Shown: positions 7,673 to 15,320 of the stretch, piece by piece
How positions within the stretch are numbered: the stretch's first letter is position 1
How the letters are laid out: the number at the start of each line of letters is the position of its first letter
Origin: Epilithonimonas hispanica
Lineage (GTDB): Bacteria; Bacteroidota; Bacteroidia; Flavobacteriales; Weeksellaceae
Assembly: GCF_003385395.1 (NCBI RefSeq)
Contig: NZ_QNUG01000030.1
Span: forward strand, 1 to 43,840
Direction: 5' to 3'
DNA: 43,840 nt
Made by a program: the position numbers and the translations under genes
The notes under the pieces: model-generated
What the model was told of the DNA's origin: nothing
The model's database searches: none
The model's input: the letters and a program-made list of their open reading frames with translations, nothing else

Positions 7673-8437
7673 CTACCATTCCATATTAGGATAAGTGCGT
7701 TGCATCATTTGCATTTCTGCTAAGAGGTAACCCATTTTTTCGGTGTGTTTTCCGTCTTTTCCGCCTGTTAGTTGTCTCGATTTTGAGAAATCAAAAGACA
7801 AAGTGGCTTCGTTCAAAATATCCAAAACTTTGGTTTCCCATTTGGTTCGGAAAGTTCTGATGTCGGGAATTATGTTTTGTTTAATTAATTCTAATTCCCA
7901 GTTGGTTGGAATGAACATTTCGTCCGTGAAGTCCACCAAATCATTGACTGATTTTTGAATTCTGTTATGACTTTCTTCTGTTCCATCGCCCAATCGAATC
8001 ATCCATTCGCTGCTCCACTTTAAATGATAAGTCACTTCTTTCAGAGATTTTTCAGCAATGGAAGCGAGTTTCAAATCGGAATGATTTTTCAGCTCGGTCA
8101 ATAATATATGATGATAAGCATCGAAGAAAAAATGTCTCGCAATCGTATCTCCGAAATGTCCGTTCTCCCTTTCAACTAAAAGCAAATTCTTAAACTCTCT
8201 CTCATTTCTTAGGAAAGCTAAATCGTCTTCTGTTTTCCCTTCATTCTGAATTTCCGCCGCATATTGATAATAGTTGGAAGATTCTCCCAACAAATCCAAA
8301 GCAATATTGGACATTGCAATATCCTGCTCCAAGACCGGTCCTTTTCCACACCATTCGCAAAGACGCTGCCCTAGAATAAGGCTTGTATCCGCAAGATGCA
8401 GAATATAATTGAGCCAGTTGTTTTGATTGTTTTCCAT
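7673..8437 (-). CDS. paaC: Phenylacetyl-CoA 1,2-epoxidase subunit PaaC
   Basis: A 254-residue ferritin-like helical protein, the structural partner of catalytic PaaA in the epoxidase complex. Recognisable segments are LGQRLCEWCGKGPVLEQDIA near the N-terminus, LDLLGESSNYYQYA, and TYHLKWSSEWMIRLGDGTEE in the middle. PaaC is known to lack a working diiron site; I did not identify a full ligand set here. It follows paaB by 114 bp. The start ATG at 8437 gives MENNQNNWLNYILHLAD, with the conserved part beginning almost at once. Confidence 0.95.
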   Translation of the reverse strand: MENNQNNWLNYILHLADTSLILGQRLCEWCGKGPVLEQDIAMSNIALDLLGESSNYYQYAAEIQNEGKTEDDLAFLRNEREFKNLLLVERENGHFGDTIARHFFFDAYHHILLTELKNHSDLKLASIAEKSLKEVTYHLKWSSEWMIRLGDGTEESHNRIQKSVNDLVDFTDEMFIPTNWELELIKQNIIPDIRTFRTKWETKVLDILNEATLSFDFSKSRQLTGGKDGKHTEKMGYLLAEMQMMQRTYPNMEW

Positions 8438-8470
8438 TTTAAATAACGCTTTTTTAAACGTTGAATTACA

Positions 8471-8539
8471 GCAGCCCGACTTGAGCGGAGCTCATCCGCC
8501 AAAGGCGGATAGCGCGAGCTGAAGGTGGATTAAGCTGCC
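8471..8539. repeat. GCAGCCCGACTTGAGCGG palindromic element, short copy
   Basis: It begins GCAGCCCGACTTGAGCGG and ends GGATTAAGCTGCC, so the ends are inverted. Inside is a perfect hairpin, ATCCGCC-AAA-GGCGGAT at 8494-8510. It lies in the paaB-paaC gap and shares both ends with the longer copy at 10159-10262. Confidence 0.85.
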
Positions 8540-8551
8540 ATAAAAATCACA

Positions 8552-8839
8552 TTACATATTTTTCACTTCTTCCGGAACATGGTAAAACGTTGGATGACGG
8601 TAAACTTTGTCTTCCGAAGGCTCATAAAACGCTTCGGAATCATCAGGATTGGTTGCGTGAATATGCTTGGATTCTACAACCCAAATGCTGACGCCCTCCA
8701 TCCTTCTCGTATAAACATCTCGTGCATTTTGGATTGCCATTTCTGCATCAGCAGCGTGAAGACTTCCCACGTGCTTGTGGTCAAGACCTTGTCTACTCCT
8801 GATAAAAACTTCCCAAAGTGGCCATTCTGTATTTTGCAT
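8552..8839 (-). CDS. paaB: Phenylacetyl-CoA 1,2-epoxidase subunit PaaB
   Basis: A 95-residue protein of the usual PaaB length. The conserved N-terminal block runs WPLWEVFIRSRQGLDHKHVG, followed by SLHAADAEMAIQNARDVYTRR and a C-terminal FYHVPEEVKNM. PaaB bridges and stabilises the PaaAC heterodimers in the epoxidase complex. It sits between paaA (204 bp upstream, with two repeats in the gap) and paaC. The start at 8839 is well placed relative to the conserved N-terminus. Confidence 0.96.
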   Translation of the reverse strand: MQNTEWPLWEVFIRSRQGLDHKHVGSLHAADAEMAIQNARDVYTRRMEGVSIWVVESKHIHATNPDDSEAFYEPSEDKVYRHPTFYHVPEEVKNM

Positions 8840-8908
8840 AATTTTTCAGATTAGAGACAGATAGATGAGAGATAATAGACTTTCATCTTTCTGCTTTTGA
8901 TTACTTTC

Positions 8909-8957
8909 TCGCAAAGGCGCAAGACTTTCTTTTTTCATTGCGTTTTAAGTCGCAAAA
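8909..8957. repeat. 50-bp TCGCAAAGGCGC-family repeat, solo copy D
   Basis: It starts TCGCAAAGGCGCAA and ends TTTTAAGTCGCAAAA, in the same orientation as copies A and C, in the paaA-paaB gap. No inverted partner is visible nearby. Between it and paaB (about 8847-8880) is a purine-rich stretch with a weak 7-bp rhythm that I do not count as a clear array. Confidence 0.8.
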
Positions 8958-8959
8958 CA

Positions 8960-9033
8960 CTTCGACAAGCTCAGTATGACATCTCTAATACTAACCATTC
9001 CAATTAGAACGTGTCAGTCTGAGCTTGTCGAAG
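8960..9033. repeat. CTTCGACAAGCTCAG palindromic repeat
   Basis: Inverted 22-bp arms at 8960-8981 and 9012-9033 (CTTCGACAAGCTCAG.. / ..CTGAGCTTGTCGAAG) with two mismatches, 30 bp apart. It abuts copy D and ends just after the paaA stop on the minus strand. A related palindrome is at 35424-35493 and a half copy at 41414-41437. Confidence 0.85.
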
Positions 9034-9043
9034 ACTTTACAAA

Positions 9044-10003
9044 TTACACTGTTTTTCTGTTTTGTTCTTCTCTTAGTTTTCTTTTCTCGTGATAAGCGGT
9101 TGCGGCTTCTCTTACCCAAGCACCATCATCGAAGGCTTTTTTGCGGGTTTCGATTCTTTCTTTGCTGCAAAGTCCATTGCCTTTGACCACTTTCCAAAAC
9201 TCATCCCAATCGATTTCTCCGAATTCGTAATGTCCGGTTTCTTCATTGAATTTCAAATCTGGGTCTGGAATCGTTAATCCTAAATATTCTGCCTGCGGAA
9301 TCGAAACATCTACGAAACGCTGTCTCAATTCGTCATTGGTAAATCGTTTAATCCGCCATTTCATCGACAATTCCGTATTTCCGGAGTCTGCATCTTTTGG
9401 TCCGAACATCATCAGAGTCGGCCACCACCAGCGGTTGAACGCATCCTGAGCCATCGCTTTCTGCTCCGGTGAACCTTGGCAAAGCTTTATCATCAGCTCA
9501 TAACCTTGTCTCTGATGGAAGCTTTCTTCCTTACAAATCCTGACCATCGCTCTCGCATAAGGTCCATAAGACGCTCTGCAAAGCGGGACTTGATTCAGAA
9601 TTGCTGCGCCATCTACCAACCAGCCGATGGCACCCATATCTGCCCACGTCAAAGTCGGATAGTTGAAAATGCTGGAATATTTGGCTTTTCCGGAATGCAA
9701 ATCGTTAATCGTTTCATCTCTTGTAACGCCCAAAGTTTCGGCAGCGCAATAGAGATAAAGTCCGTGTCCGGCCTCGTCCTGAACTTTTGCCAACAAGATT
9801 TTTTTACGATTCAAAGTTGGCGAACGCGTAATCCAATTGGCTTCCGGCAGCATCCCGACAATCTCGGAGTGGGCGTGCTGTGAAATCTGGCGAATCAAAG
9901 TTTTCCTATATGCTTCTGGCATCCAGTCTTTGGGTTCGATGCGGATTTCGCTGTCTATTTTATTCTGAAAATGTTTTTCTAAATTGATTTCTGTTGTTTC
10001 CAT
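9044..10003 (-). CDS. paaA: Phenylacetyl-CoA 1,2-epoxidase catalytic subunit PaaA
   Basis: A 319-residue ferritin-like diiron monooxygenase subunit that epoxidises the aromatic ring of phenylacetyl-CoA. Two ExxH diiron motifs are visible: E77-H80 in [12 protein letters not shown] and E160-H163 in [14 protein letters not shown]. The segment [12 protein letters not shown] and the C-terminal [13 protein letters not shown] are characteristic. The length matches E. coli PaaA. It follows paaE by 271 bp, a gap that holds two palindromic elements. The first 20 residues before [10 protein letters not shown] are variable, but the ATG at 10003 is the sensible start. Confidence 0.97.
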   Translation of the reverse strand: METTEINLEKHFQNKIDSEIRIEPKDWMPEAYRKTLIRQISQHAHSEIVGMLPEANWITRSPTLNRKKILLAKVQDEAGHGLYLYCAAETLGVTRDETINDLHSGKAKYSSIFNYPTLTWADMGAIGWLVDGAAILNQVPLCRASYGPYARAMVRICKEESFHQRQGYELMIKLCQGSPEQKAMAQDAFNRWWWPTLMMFGPKDADSGNTELSMKWRIKRFTNDELRQRFVDVSIPQAEYLGLTIPDPDLKFNEETGHYEFGEIDWDEFWKVVKGNGLCSKERIETRKKAFDDGAWVREAATAYHEKRKLREEQNRKTV

Positions 10004-10044
10004 AATGTTTTGTTTTAATGGAATTACTTTCTTTATTATTTTTT

Positions 10045-10117
10045 GTCATTCCGTAGGAATCTAAACCGCTGAGATTGACTTCGTCAAACCACTTCGTTGG
10101 GTTTCCTGCGGAATGAC
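10045..10117. repeat. GTCATTCCG palindromic repeat
   Basis: Inverted 17-bp arms at 10045-10061 (GTCATTCCGTAGGAATC) and 10101-10117 (GTTTCCTGCGGAATGAC) match at 15 of 17 positions. The element lies in the paaE-paaA gap. Only this copy was seen in the window. Confidence 0.8.
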
Positions 10118-10158
10118 AAACTTCGCGGTTATAACCTTACTTGTTTTATCCCGAATCC

Positions 10159-10262
10159 GCAGCCCGACTTGAGCGGAAATCCTTTTTTGCGTGGACTCAA
10201 GTTCTATTTAAACTGAAATCGTCTGCAAAAAAGATTGGGAGCGGAAGGCGGATTAAGCTGCC
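10159..10262. repeat. GCAGCCCGACTTGAGCGG palindromic element, long copy
   Basis: It begins GCAGCCCGACTTGAGCGG and ends GGATTAAGCTGCC. The internal inverted arms are AATCCTTTTTTGC (about 10178-10190) and GCAAAAAAGATT (10225-10236). The whole element can fold as one long hairpin. It lies 12 bp beyond the paaE stop. Confidence 0.85.
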
Positions 10263-10274
10263 ATAATTATTATC

Positions 10275-11357
10275 TTATTTAATATCAAAATTCACAATCA
10301 CTTCCTCCGACCTCGGATGTGCTTGGCAAGACAAGATAAATCCTGCTGCAATCTCGTCCGGTTCCAAGGAATAATTGATGTCCATTTCTACTTCGCCTTT
10401 CTCTAATTTACATTTGCAAGTGGCACAAACTCCACCTTTGCAAGCGTAAGGCAAATCTGCACCGTTTTGTAACGCTGCATCCAAAATCGTTGGTCCGTGA
10501 TAAGCCAAATCCAGTTTCAAAGCAGTTGCATCCAATTTCACAGTGACTTTACTAAAATCATCATCGGATTTATTAATCGCAGATTCGTGTTCTTTTTTCT
10601 TTTCGGCTGAGGCCGCACTGAAGAATAATTCGAAATGAATTTTCTTAGCTTCAACACCAGAATTGATTAAAGTATCTCTCACACTTAGAATCATTTCTTC
10701 TGGTCCGCAAAGGAAAACCTCATCGATTTTTTCTGCTGGGATGATGTTCTTTATAAAAGATTCTGCTTTTTCGGAATTGATTCTTCCACTCAGCAAATCT
10801 GCATCTGCAACTTCGCGACTGAGAATGTGATAAATGCTCAATCGTTCCATAAAACGGTTTTTCAAAGCTTCAATTTCTTCTTTGAAAATAATGGTTCCTT
10901 TATTTTTATTACCATAAATCAGAATGAATTGACTTTGCGGTTCATTTTTCAAAACAGATTTGATAATCGAAATAATTGGCGTAATTCCACTTCCTGCAGC
11001 AAAAGCTACATAAGTTTTTTTGTTTTCGGGACTGAGTTCTGTATAGAATTTTCCCATCGGTGGCATCACTTCCAAAATGTCGCCTTCTTTCAGATTTTCG
11101 TTCATAAAAGAAGAGAACAAACCTTCGGGAACTTTCTTCACAGCGACTTTCAGCTCACCTTCGCACGGACTTGCGCAAATCGAATAAGAACGACGGAGTT
11201 CCTGCTCGCCATTCATTTGTCGGAATGTCAAATATTGTCCTTGCGTGAATTTGAATTGTTCCGATAATTCTGCTGGAACATCAAAACTCACAGAAACACA
11301 ATCCGATGTTTCTTTCTTGACTTTTTTGACGGTTAAAGGATGAAATGTTTTTGACAT
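10275..11357 (-). CDS. paaE: Phenylacetyl-CoA 1,2-epoxidase reductase subunit PaaE
   Basis: A 360-residue electron-transfer protein. The N-terminal flavin domain has RRSYSICASP (FAD binding), followed by an NAD(P)-binding domain with AAGSGITPIISI and FLCGPEEMI. The C-terminal plant-type [2Fe-2S] ferredoxin domain has C306, C311, C314 and C344. It passes electrons from NAD(P)H to the PaaA diiron centre. It is the first of the structural paa genes here, 40 bp after the TetR gene; that gap is almost entirely a heptamer array. Order E-A-B-C-D differs from the E. coli order A-B-C-D-E. Confidence 0.96.
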   Translation of the reverse strand: MSKTFHPLTVKKVKKETSDCVSVSFDVPAELSEQFKFTQGQYLTFRQMNGEQELRRSYSICASPCEGELKVAVKKVPEGLFSSFMNENLKEGDILEVMPPMGKFYTELSPENKKTYVAFAAGSGITPIISIIKSVLKNEPQSQFILIYGNKNKGTIIFKEEIEALKNRFMERLSIYHILSREVADADLLSGRINSEKAESFIKNIIPAEKIDEVFLCGPEEMILSVRDTLINSGVEAKKIHFELFFSAASAEKKKEHESAINKSDDDFSKVTVKLDATALKLDLAYHGPTILDAALQNGADLPYACKGGVCATCKCKLEKGEVEMDINYSLEPDEIAAGFILSCQAHPRSEEVIVNFDIK

Positions 11358-11361
11358 TTTT

Positions 11362-11389
11362 TAGTTGTTAGTTGTCAGTTGATAGTTCA
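11362..11389. repeat. Heptamer array (TAGTTGT type)
   Basis: Four units in exact phase (TAGTTGT, TAGTTGT, CAGTTGA, TAGTTCA) fill 28 of the 40 bp between the paaE start and the TetR stop. Confidence 0.75.
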
Positions 11390-11397
11390 ATTACCAT

Positions 11398-11997
11398 TTA
11401 TAAGTTTAAACCATTCATTAATAATGTTTTCAAATCTTCTTCCAGCTCCTCCGGCGAAATTTCTCTGCTCGGCTTATACCATAATTCTATCCATCGAAGC
11501 GAAGACAGCATTGTAAACAAAGCGACGGAAACATTCATTTTTTTGAATTCTCCATTTTCCATTCCTTGCTCTATGATATTCGCAAAGCTTTTTTCATAAG
11601 ATTTTCTGATTTGCTTGTATTGATTTTTCTTTTCTTGGGAAAGATATTTCCAATCGTTATTCGCTACAGAAACCGAGGCTGCATCTTCAATAATCAACTG
11701 AACGTGAAGTCCTATAATTGCTCTCAGTTTTTCCTGAAAATTTTGGTTCGTATTTTCGATTTCCTGAAGCTGAGAAATATATTGGTTGGCAATTTTGAAA
11801 CATATCAATTCCAAAATTTCGTCTTTGGATTTGATATGATTGTACATACTTGCCGCTTCCATTCCTACTTTTTCAGCCAAATCTCGCATACTAGTTCCGC
11901 CAAAACCTTTTTCTTTGAAAAGTTTTGCGGCTTGTTCCAAAATCAATTCTTTTTTATTGATTTTGATTTTTTTCTCTGTGGATAAATCTAATTCCAT
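11398..11997 (-). CDS. TetR/AcrR family transcriptional regulator, probable paa regulator
   Basis: A 199-residue TetR-type repressor. The N-terminal helix-turn-helix covers about residues 14-60 (EQAAKLFKEKGFGGTSMRDL then AEKVGMEAASMYNHIKSKDE), and the remainder is a helical ligand-binding domain. Its place directly before paaE suggests it senses a phenylacetyl-CoA-type ligand, as PaaR repressors of the TetR family do in some other bacteria; that role is inferred. A good candidate operator is the palindrome at 14410-14427 in the E1 promoter. I found no Bacteroidota-type promoter directly upstream of tetR, so it may be cotranscribed with the E1 gene and regulate itself. Confidence 0.88.
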   Translation of the reverse strand: MELDLSTEKKIKINKKELILEQAAKLFKEKGFGGTSMRDLAEKVGMEAASMYNHIKSKDEILELICFKIANQYISQLQEIENTNQNFQEKLRAIIGLHVQLIIEDAASVSVANNDWKYLSQEKKNQYKQIRKSYEKSFANIIEQGMENGEFKKMNVSVALFTMLSSLRWIELWYKPSREISPEELEEDLKTLLMNGLNL

Positions 11998-12010
11998 TTT
12001 AAATAATCAT

Positions 12011-12102
12011 ATTTTTTGAACGCAAAGTCCGCAAAGATTTTTATTCATTATTGAAAATATTTTTAAGGTTCGCAAAGGCGCTTACGCTCAGCTAAGATTT
12101 TC
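12011..12102. repeat. 90-bp direct repeat, copy 2
   Basis: It begins ATTTTTTGAACGCAAAGTCC, contains TTCGCAAAGGCG, and ends GCTCAGCTAAGATTTT. It aligns almost without gaps with 6929-7017 and has the same orientation. It lies 13 bp upstream of the tetR start. Confidence 0.8.
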
Positions 12103-12106
12103 TTAA

Positions 12107-12243
12107 AACCACAAAAGACACAAAAGCTATATTTATTTTTTAAGTCTTTTGAAAGTCCAAAAAAGAGAAAATGGCTTAAAAGTTATCTTTTTTGATCTTT
12201 TGCATCCTTGATTTCTATGCCTCCTTTTGTGACTTTTGTGGTT
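12107..12243. repeat. 137-bp inverted-repeat element, copy 1
   Basis: The 20-bp terminal arms are AACCACAAAAGACACAAAAG (12107-12126) and CTTTTGTGACTTTTGTGGTT (12224-12243), with 19 of 20 positions paired. It fills most of the gap between the E1 stop and copy 2 of the 90-bp repeat. The same arms bound the 139-bp element at 19885-20023, while the interiors are only weakly similar. Confidence 0.85.
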
Positions 12244-12246
12244 TAT

Positions 12247-14328
12247 TTAATATTTCAACAATTGTTCTATTTCTTTAATTAATTTTTCTCTGTTTGGCAG
12301 CATTTCTTTCTCCAATTCGGAATTGATAGGAATTGCAGGAAGATTCTTTGCTCCAACAACTTTTACCGGCGCATCCAGATATCTGAAGCAATGCTCATTG
12401 ATTCTCGCTGCCAGACTTTGTGCAAAGCTATTATTGACAGGTTCTTCTGTCAAAACGATGCATCGGCTGTGTTTTTTCACACTTTCGAAAACTCTGTTTT
12501 CATCCAAAGGTGCGAGTGTTCTTAAATCGATGATTTCAATTTGATTATCAAACTGTTTCGCTGCATTCGAAGCCCAATGAACGCCCATTCCGTAAGTAAT
12601 AATAGTCAAAGTTGGTTTATCTTTTTGATTATCACAAAGTAAAACTTCTCTTGCTTTCCCGAACGGAATAATATAATCTTCATCAGGTTCAATAGTTTTT
12701 GCAGCTTCGGTTCCTTCAATTTTTGACCAATAAAGACCTTTATGTTCCAGCATCACAACCGGATTTGGGTCATAGAAAGCGGCTTTCATTAGACCTTTTA
12801 AATCTGCGCCAGTTGATGGATAAGCGATTTTGATGCCTTTGATATTGCATAAAACACTTTCCACAGAACTCGAATGATAAGGTCCGCCACTTCCATAAGC
12901 GCCAATCGGAACACGCAGAATCATCGAAACCGGCCATTTTCCATTAGACAAATAATAACTTCTGGAAACTTCGGTAAATAATTGATTCAAACCTGGCCAA
13001 ATGTAATCTGCGAATTGAACTTCGACAATCGGTTTCAAACCAACGGCGCTCATTCCAACTGTTGAACCTACAATAAAGGCTTCCTGAATTGGTGTATTAA
13101 AAACTCGTTTTTCTCCAAACTGAGCTGCCAAAGTAATCGCTTCACGGAAAACACCACCTAATCTCAACCCAACATCTTGTCCATATAATAAGGCTTCCGG
13201 ATGTTTCTGCATCAATTCTCTAATCGCGAATAATGCACAATCTACCATTACAGTCGGAATTTTTCCACTTGGAGAACGCTCTCCTTTTTCTTCAGTAATT
13301 GGCGTTGGTGCAAAATCGTGTTTGTAAGCATCTTCAGGTTTTGGGTCTTCTGCTAAAATTGCATTTTCAAAATCTGTTCTTACCAGATTCTGAACTTCTT
13401 TTTCAATCGATTCAACTTCTGAATCTTCTATACTAAATTCTGAAAGTTTATTTCTAAGTTTTATTAATGGGTCATTCTTCGCACATTCTTCCAAATCATC
13501 GCGATACCATTCTTTTCGTACGCCGGAAGTATGATGATTGAGCAACGGAACTTTCGCGTGAATCAACATTGGACGTCTTTCTTCACGAATGATTTTCATA
13601 CATTCTTTGACGGTTTCGTAAGATTTGATAAAATCTGTTCCATCAATGGTTCTGGTTTCGATACCATTGAAACCTTGCATATATTTTGTGATGTCTTGTG
13701 CTCGGATTTCGTCTGCACTGGCGGAAATATCCCATTCGTTATCCTGAACGAGATAAAGAATCGGCAATTGTTTCAAGGCTGACATTTGGAAAGCTTCGGA
13801 AACTTCGCCTTCTGTACAACTTGCATCGCCGAGTGAGCAGACTGCAATTGGTTTTTCATCAAGATTATCATCAATTCCGATTTCTTCCTTATACTTCATT
13901 CCCATTGCAATTCCAGTTGTCGGGATGGCTTGCATTCCTGTTCCTGAACTCTGGTGAATTATTTTTGAAAAATCATCTCTTCGCAAACTTGGATGAGAAT
14001 AATAAGTTCTTCCACCGGAAAATGGATCGTCTTTCTTTGCTAAAAGCTGAAGCATCAATTCGTAAGGTGTAATTCCAACGCCCAACAAAATCGAATCATC
14101 TCTATAATAAGGACTCACAAAATCTTGGGGCAACAATTGCATTCCCAAAGCCAACTGAATTGCTTCGTGTCCCCGAGAAGTGGCGTGAACGTATTTTGAA
14201 GTGATCTTTTTTTCCTGCTCGAACAAATCGGTCATTGTTTTTGCCGTAAACATCAGGCGATAAGCTGATTTCAGTAAATCAGTCAGGCTAGTTTCTTTGT
14301 TTAAAAAATGCTTTTGGGTAATTTCCAT
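12247..14328 (-). CDS. Fused 2-oxoacid dehydrogenase E1 (alpha and beta in one chain)
   Basis: A 693-residue thiamine diphosphate enzyme of the branched-chain 2-oxoacid dehydrogenase E1 type. Residues 1 to about 340 are the alpha part, with the cofactor motif GDASCTEG (from G167) and N197. From about 370 the beta part follows, with LLYGQDVGLRLGGVF and the C-terminal transketolase domain (ITYGMGVHWASNAAK, VVGAKNLPAIP). It decarboxylates a branched-chain or aryl 2-oxoacid and feeds an E2 not in this window. An in-frame ATG at 14391 overlaps the -7 element at 14389-14396, so it lies upstream of the transcription start; the ATG at 14328 is therefore chosen. Its place ahead of the paa genes suggests phenylpyruvate as a possible substrate; that is inference. 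Confidence 0.9.
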   Translation of the reverse strand: MEITQKHFLNKETSLTDLLKSAYRLMFTAKTMTDLFEQEKKITSKYVHATSRGHEAIQLALGMQLLPQDFVSPYYRDDSILLGVGITPYELMLQLLAKKDDPFSGGRTYYSHPSLRRDDFSKIIHQSSGTGMQAIPTTGIAMGMKYKEEIGIDDNLDEKPIAVCSLGDASCTEGEVSEAFQMSALKQLPILYLVQDNEWDISASADEIRAQDITKYMQGFNGIETRTIDGTDFIKSYETVKECMKIIREERRPMLIHAKVPLLNHHTSGVRKEWYRDDLEECAKNDPLIKLRNKLSEFSIEDSEVESIEKEVQNLVRTDFENAILAEDPKPEDAYKHDFAPTPITEEKGERSPSGKIPTVMVDCALFAIRELMQKHPEALLYGQDVGLRLGGVFREAITLAAQFGEKRVFNTPIQEAFIVGSTVGMSAVGLKPIVEVQFADYIWPGLNQLFTEVSRSYYLSNGKWPVSMILRVPIGAYGSGGPYHSSSVESVLCNIKGIKIAYPSTGADLKGLMKAAFYDPNPVVMLEHKGLYWSKIEGTEAAKTIEPDEDYIIPFGKAREVLLCDNQKDKPTLTIITYGMGVHWASNAAKQFDNQIEIIDLRTLAPLDENRVFESVKKHSRCIVLTEEPVNNSFAQSLAARINEHCFRYLDAPVKVVGAKNLPAIPINSELEKEMLPNREKLIKEIEQLLKY

Positions 14329-14388
14329 ATTTAAACATTTGACATTCAGTCCATTATTCTCAGTTTGGATAATTGAATGTGATTTATT

Positions 14389-14418
14389 CAAAAATACACT
14401 TTTTTATTAAACTAACAA
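14389..14418 (-). promoter_or_regulatory. Bacteroidota-type promoter of the E1/paa block
   Basis: On the minus strand: TTG (14418-14416), a 19-bp spacer, then TATTTTTG (14396-14389), a perfect match to TTG-N19-TANNTTTG. Transcription should begin near 14383, leaving a leader of about 55 nt before the ATG at 14328. I saw no comparable element in the other gaps of the block down to 954. Confidence 0.75.
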
Positions 14419-14427
14419 ATGTTAGTT
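14410..14427. promoter_or_regulatory. Perfect inverted repeat, candidate TetR operator
   Basis: AACTAAC-AAAT-GTTAGTT has perfect 7-bp arms with a 4-bp centre. It covers the -33 TTG of the promoter at 14389-14418, so a bound repressor would block RNA polymerase. The only TetR gene in the window lies downstream in the same block. No second copy was seen. Confidence 0.65.
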
Positions 14428-14489
14428 AGTTTTTAAATTAATATTTGAATCTCGTTGAAAATCATTACTTTTAATAAAAAACTTAACCT

Positions 14490-15101
14490 ATAAAAAAATC
14501 TCTCCTTTTTATTTTTACAGTAATTACTTTTAGTTTAGGATTGGGACAAACTAATCCTGTCCAAAACTTATAATGGAATCATACACATATATTTCCTTAC
14601 AATGATATTTTCTCACTTTCTTGGCAAGAGCCAAAAACACCTCGAAATGAGTTAATTGAATATAATATCTATCGTGGAAATGAATTGTTTAGATTTCAAA
14701 CTAATACCTCTTTAGGATGTGATTCTCGTTGGGGAATTAATGAAGGTTGTGATTTTCTAAATTACAATAATGGCAGTTCATTTACTGGCTTTGTCAAAGC
14801 TGTTTATGAAGGAAATATTGAATCACAATCTTTTTCTTTTGAAGTAGGAGGTGTTATGTTGGATGTTACTGATTCTAAATTGAAATCACTAAGTATGTTT
14901 CCAAATCCAGCAAAAGATATTCTCAACTTTTCAGAAGAAATTTCTAATATCAAAATAACAGATTTTTCTGGTAAAATCATAAAACAAATTTCCACTTCTG
15001 AAAAATCCATCAATGTTTCCAAACTTGCAAAAGGAACTTATATTATCTCAGCTACAACAAAAACTGGAGAAACAATCAATAAGAAATTTATAAAAGAGTA
15101 A
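14490..15101 (+). pseudogene. Broken secreted protein with T9SS type A sorting domain
   Basis: Reading frame 14490-15101 encodes an N-terminal signal peptide (KKSLLFIFTVITFSLGLG), a fibronectin-III-like stretch (SLSWQEPKTPRNELIEYNIY) and a C-terminal sorting domain of about 75 residues (LSMFPNPAKDILNFS ... GTYIISATTKTGE). The sorting domain would direct it to the cell surface through type IX secretion. Two lesions are visible: the expected start codon is ATA (14490-14492) and codon 28 is TAA (14571-14573). An ATG at 14685 could start a 138-residue remnant, but that lacks a signal peptide and could not be exported. Either lesion could be a sequencing error; both together favour a pseudogene. 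Confidence 0.75.
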
Positions 15102-15120
15102 ATTCCGTTCTTAATTATAT

Positions 15121-15149
15121 AATCCTTTTAGCTATTGAAAGGATTTTTT
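15121..15149 (+). terminator. Intrinsic terminator
   Basis: Stem AATCCTTT / AAAGGATT with a 9-nt loop, followed by a T run, 19 bp after the stop of the broken T9SS gene. Confidence 0.75.
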
Positions 15150-15202
15150 GTTTAATAACATTAAAATATCTTCCTCTTCACAAAATAAAAATTTAAATTT
15201 TG

Positions 15203-15286
15203 TAGTTTTGAAGATTAAACAAGATAAATGAAACGCCAACGTTTAAAACTTCTTTAATATTATTAATAAAAACAATTATTGGCGTT
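15203..15286 (+). promoter_or_regulatory. Candidate promoter and structured leader of the lipoprotein-mazG-aroA run
   Basis: TAGTTTTG at 15203-15210 matches the -7 consensus; no clear -33 TTG is present. Seventeen bases on, 15228-15257 is a 9-codon ORF (MKRQRLKLL, then TAA). Its 5' half overlaps the left arm of an inverted repeat AACGCCAA (15232-15239) / TTGGCGTT (15279-15286). The lipoprotein start is at 15321. This layout could be a leader peptide with a regulatory hairpin, or chance. Confidence 0.4.
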
Positions 15287-15320
15287 CCATCTGACCATTA
15301 AAAAAGATAAATAAGAATAG

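Noticed and set aside
10827-11267. 146-codon plus-strand ORF opposite paaE
   Set aside because: Antisense to PaaE, Phe/Asn/Arg-rich composition typical of a shadow frame.
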